64,000 bases of DNA from Halorhabdus rudnickae (lineage in GTDB: Archaea > Halobacteriota > Halobacteria > Halobacteriales > Haloarculaceae), in the NCBI RefSeq assembly GCF_900880625.1, contig NZ_CAAHFB010000002.1:84900-148899 (forward strand), written 5' to 3'. A program made the translations under genes and the position numbers. Below are positions 33,822 through 41,252 of the stretch, one piece after another; within the stretch, counting starts at the first letter, position 1; every line of letters starts with the position of its first letter. The notes below the pieces were generated by a model. It saw nothing but the letters and a program-made list of their open reading frames with translations, did not search any database and had not been told where the DNA came from.

Positions 33822-34439
33822 TCAGTTCACTCTATACAGTTCCAGTATTCCATGGGTTCCTCGCTGATCCGGTCGGTTGTAGTACTTGCCTTCAAGTTTG
33901 TCTTGGCCCTCATCGTATTCTAAGATAGCAGTCCCATAATGCGGATCAAGCTCCTCGTTGGTGGTACTCCCATCATTCCAGTAGTTATACGAGAGTGTCG
34001 GCCAAGCCTTTTCTTTAACTAGAATCGTCGCTGCTCGGCTGTGTGAGGGCGACTCTGGTCCATTCAAGGATACACGTATCTTATCCCACGTCTGATTAAT
34101 CTCAATACTGGTTTCTTGTTTTGTTAGCCCCTCAACCTGACGTCCCTCGTCAACAATTTGTTCGTCGGGAATGAGATCCGCGTCGGCGGACGTGTACAGA
34201 TATCCTTCCCATGATCCATTCAAGTTTGGAACAGCGACCAGTCCCTTATCGTGTAACCACTCCCATTTCCAGAGGTACCTTGTGAATCCGATGTATAGTA
34301 ATGACGAGACAATACCCAATGAGAACCCGACTATAGGACCAAAAACACTGATTCCGCCCAGATAGATTACAGCAGTAAGGATACCGATTAGGATGTACCG
34401 CTGATGGCGATTCGCTTGGTCAGTGGAAAAGTTGTGCAT
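33822..34439 (-). CDS. 2TM/beta-barrel CBASS effector (Cap15-like) 2
   Basis: 205 aa. Starts MHNFSTD, close to effector 1, then two hydrophobic helices (about 14-33 and 36-56), AVPNLNGSWEGYLYTSADA, SIEINQTWDKIRVSLNG, SYNYWNDGS and an end YNRPDQRGTHGILELYRVN. The order of conserved blocks equals effector 1, with different residues. Its stop codon is only 4 bp from that of effector 1. The start overlaps the end of CD-NTase 2 by 20 bp, so translation is coupled. Confidence 0.82.
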   Translation of the reverse strand: MHNFSTDQANRHQRYILIGILTAVIYLGGISVFGPIVGFSLGIVSSLLYIGFTRYLWKWEWLHDKGLVAVPNLNGSWEGYLYTSADADLIPDEQIVDEGRQVEGLTKQETSIEINQTWDKIRVSLNGPESPSHSRAATILVKEKAWPTLSYNYWNDGSTTNEELDPHYGTAILEYDEGQDKLEGKYYNRPDQRGTHGILELYRVN

Positions 34440-35361
34440 TTTTCTTCTTGTCGTACCAGTCTTCCCACATTTCTCGGAGGCGGTTTATGAGTTCATCTGC
34501 CTCATCAGTGTTCCATTGAGTGTTGCTATCTCCAAATAAAGGCTCCATCTCGGAAACCTGATCGAAGCTTGAGAAGTCCGCGTTTTCTAAGTGGGTGAGT
34601 ATTTCGTCGAACCGGTCTGATCGACTGGTTCGCTTTAAGATGTTCTCAGGAACGTTGTATATGAGACACTCGATTCCGTACGAGTGAGCATCAATCGTCC
34701 AAAGCGTATCGAAGTGGTTGTTGTAATAATACCGTGCGTTCTTGAATATACGGACCGTCTCTTTGTAGTTTGAGTGCATATCCTCTCCGTTCTCCCGATG
34801 GATCTTGGGAAAGTTGATTATACGATTGTCGCCGTTCTGCGGCATAAAGTGCATTCCCTTGTCGATTTCTGCGTCGTCGTCGCCGCCTTCGGGATATGTC
34901 CGGTAGACACGGTACTCACCGCACGCGACCACATCAACGTCGACGTCAAGTAGTGATGTTTCGTCCTTGTCGATCTTGATTGCCTTATTACCGGGAGTAA
35001 CAGCCGAACGACCAAACTTGATCCTGAGTGCCTTCAGCACATCATCGTAGAAATCACGATGATCATAATCGGCATCATCATGATCCTCATCGTATCGTTC
35101 CTCCTCCTCTTCACTGAGTTCCTCAAGATCGGAGCGCCATGCAGACGTGATTTTCGCGACGACGTCTACGTCGCTCGACCCTCGTGTGTGTGTTGTGTTT
35201 GCATATGAACCCTGTAAATAGACCTCGTAGTCTTCGTCCGCTTGTTCCAGAGGGGAGCGTTCGCTCATTAGAGCACGGCGAGTTTTATCCCGTGCATCAG
35301 CCGACCCCTTATCAGCCCCGGTACCATGCCAGTCATTAAATTTGCTTTCAGGAATCGGCAT
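34420..35361 (-). CDS. CD-NTase (cGAS/DncV-like nucleotidyltransferase) 2
   Basis: 313 aa. Core motif VYLQGSYANTT (Gly51-Ser52), SSDVDVVAK (Asp64, Asp66), third acid Asp143 in DVDVVACGEYRVYR, then IINFPKIHRENGEDMHSNYK, TVRIFKNARYYYN. An acidic insert (ELSEEEEERYDEDHDDADYD) sits between the motifs and is absent from CD-NTase 1. The arrangement is the mirror of the plus-strand pair. The two cyclases share motif order but look divergent enough to differ in product or trigger (inference). Confidence 0.87.
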   Translation of the reverse strand: MPIPESKFNDWHGTGADKGSADARDKTRRALMSERSPLEQADEDYEVYLQGSYANTTHTRGSSDVDVVAKITSAWRSDLEELSEEEEERYDEDHDDADYDHRDFYDDVLKALRIKFGRSAVTPGNKAIKIDKDETSLLDVDVDVVACGEYRVYRTYPEGGDDDAEIDKGMHFMPQNGDNRIINFPKIHRENGEDMHSNYKETVRIFKNARYYYNNHFDTLWTIDAHSYGIECLIYNVPENILKRTSRSDRFDEILTHLENADFSSFDQVSEMEPLFGDSNTQWNTDEADELINRLREMWEDWYDKKKNAQLFH

Positions 35362-36032
35362 TTTAGCGAGTCCTCATTAAGTTCAGTAGGTGTGGTGTAG
35401 TCACGACTCGACTGAGGATGGCACCATCCACGAGGTGTATAATGTCGTCCGGAATCATCTGTACTCTATCTCCAGATGTGTTCTGATGGGAGACATGGAT
35501 AGGTACGGTTGCTTGATAGTTAAACACTCGCGAAACAGAGTGAAAGTGATAACACGATTATTGGGTCCTATAGGGCTGATTTTCCTACAGATAAGGCTTT
35601 CAAGCACGGGGCGTGGGCAGCAAGTCTTTCTAAGTATTCAGAGCAATCGCTGTGCCTCAGCGACCAGGAAATCAGTCGTTCGATGGGTTTCGTGGAGGCG
35701 AATGAGATACCGTTTACAGGCAGGTTTTCGTATTTTCGGTCATAGTGGGGTAGGAAGGTGGTGTCCTTGCCACCCACCGCTGAAGACGGTTATCGGAGAT
35801 ATAGCTGCCGGCTGACAAACCGCTCCCGCAGCTGGTAGTAGCACTAATTGAGAGGTGTATTCGCTTGCAGTCCAGAACACACTCGGAATCGATCAATATG
35901 TCAAGCCGCGCACTGGGGTGGACGTACAGATTATGGCCCCTGCCGAGGTTGTGGCTGCGCGCGCAGCGACCGCAGGGAGCGAGCACGGAGCGGTGGGCGG
36001 GGCGGCGGGGCCTGGGTCGGTCCGGCACACAC
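35362..36032. other. Gene-free interval between CBASS and the OB-fold gene
   Basis: About 670 bp. No reading frame here has protein-like composition on either strand. The first half is moderately AT-rich and must hold the promoter of CD-NTase 2. The last 130 bp are extremely G+C-rich (gcagcgaccgcagggagcga...) and resemble the stretch at 37380-37450, so a short GC-rich unit may be shared. Confidence 0.5.
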
Positions 36033-36042
36033 GAAAAAAGAG
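36033..36042 (-). terminator. Putative T-rich terminator after the OB-fold gene
   Basis: The minus strand reads ctcttttttcg about 15 bp after the stop codon of the OB-fold gene (36056). Archaeal termination relies on U-tracts, so this is a plausible terminator. Confidence 0.5.
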
Positions 36043-36055
36043 GGCACTCAGCCCC

Positions 36056-36916
36056 CTACTCTTCCCACCAGCGACGGTCGCGCTCTGGGAAGACGATCAT
36101 ACTGTCGTAGGTCACGGCGAGTGAGCACCGTCCCTCGTACCAGTTCTTCTTGACCGCCCGCATCCGGACGGTGTCACCTTCTTGGACGAAGGCCGGCTCG
36201 CTGGCCTTCCACGAGGTGAACTTGATTTTCCCGGTATCGTCCGCGACCAAGCCCACCTGAGCGATCTTGGGGCTGGAAGCATCCCAGAGCTGGACGACTT
36301 CTCCTTCGATGCTCACCTCGTCGGTCTGCACGTCCGGGACGTCCTCGATCGGGCAGATCGCCCCGGGGGCCGCCTTGAGCGCGTCCATCGTGTCGAACAC
36401 TGCTTCGGTGATGTCCTGTCCCTTGGCGACCCGCTTTGCGAGCGCCCGCGAGACGGCCGCCCGACTGTGACCGGTGCGAAGCCGCTGTGCCATCCGGTCT
36501 GCTTCCTGGTTCACCTTCGCCAGCTCCATCCGGGAGAGGCGCTCGCGCGGATCCGTCCGCTCCGGAGTGCGCTCCTCCCGCTTGCGCTGCCGCTGTTCGG
36601 TGACGACCTCACGAGTTCGCTTCGCCCGCCCGTCTTGGGTGCCGAGTTCCGCCTGGGCGCTGATGTGCTCCAGTTCGGCCTCTCGGGCTCGAATCTTCTC
36701 TTCCTGCTTGAGGGGCAGGTGCGAGAAGTCCTGGACGATGCCATCTGGGTGGTTCGAATCCACCTTGGCCTGCTTTTCCTGCTGGACCGTCGCCCGGAAC
36801 TCCGGGGTGTCGTCGACGACCTCGAAGCCCTCCTCGTCGACGCCGGCGTCTTCGGTTCGTTCGAATGCCTGTTCATCCACCGTAACGACCTTGCGACTCG
36901 AGTTGTTACTAGACAT
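36056..36916 (-). CDS. OB-fold single-stranded DNA-binding protein (RPA/SOSS-B-like)
   Basis: 286 aa. A long charged, coiled N-terminal half (KQEEKIRAREAELEHISAQA, EVVTEQRQRKREERTPERTD) precedes an OB fold (QTDEVSIEGEVVQLWDASSP, IAQVGLVADDTGKIKFTSWK, VQEGDTVRMRAVKKNWYEGR, CSLAVTYDSMIVF). Such proteins protect single-stranded DNA in replication or transfer. Start ATG 36916; longer open frames run into the palindrome-rich GC stretch and are rejected. Confidence 0.82.
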   Translation of the reverse strand: MSSNNSSRKVVTVDEQAFERTEDAGVDEEGFEVVDDTPEFRATVQQEKQAKVDSNHPDGIVQDFSHLPLKQEEKIRAREAELEHISAQAELGTQDGRAKRTREVVTEQRQRKREERTPERTDPRERLSRMELAKVNQEADRMAQRLRTGHSRAAVSRALAKRVAKGQDITEAVFDTMDALKAAPGAICPIEDVPDVQTDEVSIEGEVVQLWDASSPKIAQVGLVADDTGKIKFTSWKASEPAFVQEGDTVRMRAVKKNWYEGRCSLAVTYDSMIVFPERDRRWWEE

Positions 36917-37012
36917 TGGAGTCTCAGTGCTCCGAAGGCGCTCGCGCGCCGCCACCGCGATGTCCCTAGCATCGCGGTTTTCCGACGATGTCGACGTCCG
37001 ACAGCACCGACT

Positions 37013-37068
37013 GCGCGCTCTCGCTCGCGCCTTCGCGAGCGCCCTACCGGGCGCGAGCGAGAGCGCGC
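37013..37068. repeat. Perfect 19-bp inverted repeat upstream of the OB-fold gene
   Basis: Left arm gcgcgctctcgctcgcgcc at 37013-37031 and right arm ggcgcgagcgagagcgcgc at 37050-37068 are exact reverse complements, with an 18-bp spacer that contains a smaller palindrome. It lies 97-152 bp upstream of the ATG at 36916, within a gene-free GC-rich interval (36917-37500) in which nothing else was found. Confidence 0.7.
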
Positions 37069-37500
37069 CCGAGTGCGGCGACCCCAACCAGCACCGCGCG
37101 CCGACCCGCCCGGAGCGAGCGGCCAGCGGAGTAAGCGTGGGGGGTGAGCAGCCACGCCGCGCAACCCCTCGCGCTTACCCGCTGGCGCCGAGGGCACATT
37201 CACTTTAGCCCGGCAGCCCGCCCGCTACTGCAGGCAGGCAGCCCGGAATGGTCGGTCGCGAGCGACGCGGAGGGCGGCAGCGGCGAGCGGGGCGGGCCGG
37301 TACGAACACACCTGTCCAGCCGGCCGCGGCACTCGGCGACCCAGCTACCGTCCTGGCGGACTCAGAAAGGGCGAGGCCGCCTCGGCCGTCCCCCGACCCC
37401 GCAAGCACCGCAGGGACGAGGAGCGCAGCGGTGGTCGCGGGATGCCGAGCGGCCGAGGGCTTTCGAGTGTCTTCTCCCCGCGAATCAGGCTTGAATCCCG

Positions 37501-38010
37501 TCAGCTGTCGCCGGCGACCAGGTCCTTGATCAACCGGAAGCCGTTCACGTACGTCACCGAGTCCCCGTACCCTTCGCTCGCGAGGACGGTCTCAGCCCCC
37601 TCCCCAGCCGCAATATCGGTCGTGTAGATGTAGACCTCGGTTGCTGTCCCTGCACTGAGCTCCTGAGCAGCTAGCGCAGCAAGGGAGGGGTCCGCCCGTT
37701 CAACCTCGTCAGCAGGGCGGTCGTCGGCGTTCGCGATATACCGCTGGACGCCATCCATCGTCCGCGAGACGATCGGTTCGGAGAACTCCAGCGGAGCCGC
37801 AACCGTCGCCCACCCCTCACCGATCGCGGTGTCAATCGGCACCTTCTCGACATCGGGATCGTCGACGGTGAGCTCCTCGTACACCCGTTCGGGAAGGACG
37901 AAGATGATTTCGTTCCGGCGAGCGAACCGCCGAACGGCCTGGTACCGGCTGTTCGACGGCTGCCCCATCGCGACGAACAGGCCGGTGTCGGCGATGTGGA
38001 GCCGGCTCAC
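37501..38010 (-). CDS. PIN-domain toxin-like protein
   Basis: 169 aa. LHIADTGLFVAMGQPSNSRY supplies the first acid of a PIN nuclease (Asp8), with FVLPERVYEELTVDDPDVEK as the second region and ADPSLAALAAQEL, then YIYTTDIAAGEGAETVLASE with further acids. PIN toxins cleave RNA. The start overlaps the stop of the HTH gene by 4 bp (ATGA), the usual toxin-antitoxin arrangement. Confidence 0.72.
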   Translation of the reverse strand: MSRLHIADTGLFVAMGQPSNSRYQAVRRFARRNEIIFVLPERVYEELTVDDPDVEKVPIDTAIGEGWATVAAPLEFSEPIVSRTMDGVQRYIANADDRPADEVERADPSLAALAAQELSAGTATEVYIYTTDIAAGEGAETVLASEGYGDSVTYVNGFRLIKDLVAGDS

Positions 38011-38606
38011 GCGTCGTCAGCTGCGTCGCCGTCGTCGATGTCCAACTCGTCGAGTCCTGCCCCTGCCTCCTCGATGTCGTAGTGCTCGTGGACGACGGGC
38101 CGGAGTGCCTGGAGGATCATCTCCGCAGCCAGCGGCGAGATGTCCAGATCCTCCGCCATCAGCCGGTGGGTCACCTCCCCACGCTCCCGCGCAACCGCGT
38201 AGGTGAGCGCGGTCGCGAGGCCGGCGACGCCGTGACGGTCGATGTACGTGTCAATATCCGCGTCCGTCTCGCGGCGGCCAACGGCGTCGATGAGCGCCGG
38301 CGTGATCGTATACTCGCGGTCGCCCGCGGCGGTCGTTACAGTCAGGTCGATCTCCCGGGCGGCGTACCGCCGAGGCTGCTCCTCGTCGGTGACGTCGACG
38401 ACGCCGGCGTCGACGAGCCTGTTGACGTAGCTGTAGGCTGTTCCCTGGGCGAGCTCGAGGTCGTCCATCACGTCCTGGACGGTCACCTCACCCTCCCGAG
38501 CGAGGTGGGCGTACAGCTGGGCCAGCTGTGGCTCCTCGAGCAGGTCTGCGACCGAGAGGAAGTCCCGGACGATGTCGCCGTCGGCGCGATTTGAAGTGCG
38601 TGACAC
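38007..38606 (-). CDS. HTH regulator, probable antitoxin of the PIN protein
   Basis: About 199 aa starting at GTG 38606. A winged helix (EVTVQDVMDDLELAQGTAYS, YVNRLVDAGVVDVTDEEQPR) is followed by a helical domain (HGVAGLATALTYAVARERGE, MAEDLDISPLAAEMILQALR) and a very acidic tail. An ArsR/MarR-like HTH paired with PIN is common in haloarchaea. Longer frames to 38843 lack haloarchaeal composition, so the GTG was chosen. Confidence 0.72.
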   Translation of the reverse strand: MSRTSNRADGDIVRDFLSVADLLEEPQLAQLYAHLAREGEVTVQDVMDDLELAQGTAYSYVNRLVDAGVVDVTDEEQPRRYAAREIDLTVTTAAGDREYTITPALIDAVGRRETDADIDTYIDRHGVAGLATALTYAVARERGEVTHRLMAEDLDISPLAAEMILQALRPVVHEHYDIEEAGAGLDELDIDDGDAADDA

Positions 38607-38655
38607 GGGTCGTTCTTGATTACAGTTTACAGCGAAACAGTAAAGAGTGTTTGGG

Positions 38656-38994
38656 TCACTCTGTCGGCGTCGCAACGAGATGCTCCTCGAGGTCGCGGGT
38701 CCAGTACGTTGCCGGCCCACCTGGACTACACCGCGCACAGACCTGTATCGGGCCTTCGAGATGGCCGAGTTCGATTCGAAACCGCGTAAGCGCTGCGAGC
38801 GCGTCGACGATGAGGCCACAGCTGTCACAGGCGTACTGATCACGTTCGTCGGGATTCAGCGTCTCCTGAATCGCACAGTCGACGCAAATCGGGTGGCTAA
38901 CCCGCTCTTCTTTCCCCCACGTGTAGGCAGTCCCGGTCTCTGTCCCGGGTGGAGCCTCGCAGAAGGCACAGCCGGCCAGCGTCTGTTGGCTCAT
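38656..38994 (-). CDS. DUF7558-like zinc-binding protein
   Basis: About 112 aa. Three Cys pairs (CAFCEAPP, ICVDCAIQE, CDSCGLIVDA, then VCARCSPGG) suggest two zinc sites. Matches the haloarchaeal DUF7558 pattern. Its start overlaps the stop of the gene at 38991-39281 by 4 bp. Function unknown. Confidence 0.65.
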   Translation of the reverse strand: MSQQTLAGCAFCEAPPGTETGTAYTWGKEERVSHPICVDCAIQETLNPDERDQYACDSCGLIVDALAALTRFRIELGHLEGPIQVCARCSPGGPATYWTRDLEEHLVATPTE

Positions 38995-39281
38995 TCGGCC
39001 CCCTCGCCGGCGTCCACCGCTGCTGTCCAGCCCTCGTGGAAGACGGCGAGCTGCCACATCGATTCGAACGCCGTGCCGCTGGGCTCGTGTACGAGAACCC
39101 GCTCGTCGACGACCGGCGTGACCGTCCCAGCATCGAGCAGCTCTCGGACGAGGTCCTGTGCCGTCTCGTCGTCGAGATCTGCTGTCGACACTCGCCGGGT
39201 ATCCCGATCCTGCGCAAGTAGTTCCCGCTCGAATCGTTCGTGATCGTCTGCCGTATCGTCGTATCTATCTGGGTCGGACAT
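38991..39281 (-). CDS. Small acidic element protein
   Basis: About 96 aa. Acidic N-terminus, then DLVRELLDAGTVTPVVDERV, LVHEPSGTAFESMWQLAVFH, EGWTAAVDAGEGAE. It has the same leader hairpin as the 13-30 kb operon, which ties this two-gene unit to the same family. Function unknown. Confidence 0.6.
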   Translation of the reverse strand: MSDPDRYDDTADDHERFERELLAQDRDTRRVSTADLDDETAQDLVRELLDAGTVTPVVDERVLVHEPSGTAFESMWQLAVFHEGWTAAVDAGEGAE

Positions 39282-39306
39282 ACGAATCAGGGGGCAGCAC
39301 ACGAAC

Positions 39307-39329
39307 CGCCCCGCATCCATTCCGGGGCG
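39307..39329 (-). promoter_or_regulatory. Leader hairpin before the gene at 38991-39281
   Basis: On the coding strand: cgccccggaatggatgcggggcg, loop gaatggat, preceded by ctgtttttcag. It lies 26 bp before the start. Confidence 0.65.
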
Positions 39330-39967
39330 CTGAAAAACAGCTGCTACAGTCACCTACCCGCTGTCACTACGTCGACCTGCTCTCACCCTCCACGCCCCAC
39401 GCCATCGTCCGGGTGGCATCTCGGTCTCGCTTGGCCTGCGGCCTGGCACCTCGGCCCCGGTGGCCGCGAACTGAACTTTGGGCGGCCACCCCCACCACAT
39501 ATCGGTTGATTTTCCTGCTGTCTAGTGGCCGAATTTTCCTCCAAATCGCAAGACAGCGACACCTGACACCAGATTTCGTGGGCTGTCCGGGAATTCCTTC
39601 GTTCGTGAGTCTGCTGTCTAGTGCTGCCGTCCTGCGATTTGCGGACTCAGCACGCCTCCTGTCAAACTTGGTGTCTAGGATAGGTCGAAGCTGGTGTCCG
39701 GCTGTCCTATCGGGCTATTAGAGTGAAGGGAATCTTTTGAAATGATGAAAAATGATAGGAATAGCGTGCTGTATACAGAGTCACACGGGCACCACCTACT
39801 GTAGCGCTCCGTTAGGACCCCACTGTTAATACTGGATATCTATTCGGATGGTGGAACAGCCATCGAACCGTGAGGCAGGGATTCGTTGGTGACTCACCCA
39901 TCTACGTTCTATACCCCCTTCTACCCTTATTCTGAAGTCGATCAACTGTGAATGTCGAGGTGATTGA
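39330..39967. other. Gene-free interval before the HEPN gene
   Basis: About 640 bp. Repeated short words (tgctgtctagtg at about 39517 and 39607; ggtgtc several times) but no clear larger repeat. A plus-strand frame over the first part has an unnatural composition and is taken as non-coding. G+C falls sharply towards 39960, marking the switch to the HEPN gene. Confidence 0.4.
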
Positions 39968-41087
39968 ATGTCTGACCTGCAAGAAGCCTACGAGAAGATT
40001 ACGGGATATGGTGAACGTGCAACCGCCTGTGTTGACTTTGACTGGTGCCAAATAGTCCGAGAAGCCGGAAGAATGCATCGTGATTATGATCCTATCTACA
40101 AGGTCTCCGATGAACTCGATATAGATGAGGAAGAGGCCCGGGAAGCGATGATTATCGCGCAGATAATATTTAATTCCCCACCCGAAGAGGTGTCTGCAAG
40201 GGCCTACAATACTGGATACCGGTTTTTTGTTGAGGAACAGGATGCCGAGTCTATTGCATCAGATAGTACTCGTTCAATTGATGAGGTCAAGAAAGAGATT
40301 CGAGAATTTGTGGGAACCGTTTATTTGGGGTCGGATGTTGAGGAGACGGAACTCACGACCCCTCCAGATGAATTTGAGGGAGAGTCTCCGGGTAGAAAAG
40401 CGTTCGACGCCTTGATTCAGAGTGGGGTTTCACAGGAGATCGAACAAATAGGTAAATCCTTCCGACCTATCGATATCACTGCTGGAATAGACCTTTCGCC
40501 TATCCTCTCGTCGCTATCAAGTTATCAAGATGTTGTGAACCAAAAGTTGAGGGAAGCTATTCAAGAACTCGAACCTCCAGAGGGGTATGACCCCCAGAAA
40601 GTACACATCGACAAGATTTCACTGAACGAGGGGGAGAGAGTATTGGTGAAGTTTATTGATGAATTGGATGATTATAAAGACGAAGAGATAGGGGGGCCTC
40701 CAAGATAGATTACAGCGTGGGTATAATGCCTACCAAGAGGGTGAGTATATGCTATCCTGTTTCGTCTTCATCAGCGTTCAAGATGGGCTGATGACTCATC
40801 TCTGTACCAAGCGTGATGAAATGGAGCCAAATGATAACGGATTCTTTGAGATAGAAAAGCGCATCCCCTCACTCAAGAAGTGTTATAATGAGATTGAGCG
40901 TGATTTTAAAGGATTAGAATGGAGTGATATTGATGAACACGTTGACTACTTTGTCCAACATAGGAATCGCATTATGCACGGAAATCCGAAGGCGTTCTTC
41001 GATGAGAACATTGCCAGTATTTCTTTGCTCTTCCTCGTTTTCACCATTTTCACTGTCCTCGAGTGGTCTGAAGAAGACCAATACTGA
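39968..41087 (+). pseudogene. HEPN-domain protein gene split by a frameshift in a G6 tract
   Basis: The first part (39968-40708) encodes 246 aa of a helical protein (LDIDEEEAREAMIIAQIIFN, LSPILSSLSSYQDVVNQKLR). The natural continuation lies in the next frame: deleting one G from the G6 tract at 40691-40696 gives IGGLQDRLQRGYNAYQEGEY and the frame that ends at 41087. That part has HRNRIMHG, the R-x4-6-H signature of HEPN ribonucleases. It may be a pseudogene, a sequencing error, or a phase-variable/programmed frameshift. HEPN proteins act in abortive infection and toxin systems. Low G+C suggests transfer. Confidence 0.65.
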
Positions 41088-41252
41088 GCAAAACCTTAGC
41101 AGTGTATATTTCCGTCATCTGTTCGTCCTAACAGCAATTACCGGCTATCACACTCCACACTCACCAGCTCCGTGCTGAAATTGCGTGCTATCTGCAGTAC
41201 GGCTTCAACAGACCATCAGCCACTGCGGGTTTCAACAGGGAGAGTGAGAAGT

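Noticed and set aside
36745..36775. tRNA T-arm-like sequence ggtggttcgaatccacc
   Set aside because: It lies inside the OB-fold protein gene, is a local palindrome and has no acceptor, D or anticodon arms around it.
36182..37208. Long plus-strand open frames over the OB-fold gene and GC-rich region
   Set aside because: They arise from the strong third-position GC bias of the minus-strand gene and show no known pattern.
39510..39720. Repeated words tgctgtctagtg and ggtgtc as a possible repeat array or CRISPR
   Set aside because: Only two copies of the longer word, with irregular spacing and no spacers of uniform length.
39158..39721. 187-codon plus-strand open frame
   Set aside because: It begins within the coding region of the minus-strand gene at 38991 and its remainder has an unnatural Ser/Arg/Pro composition.
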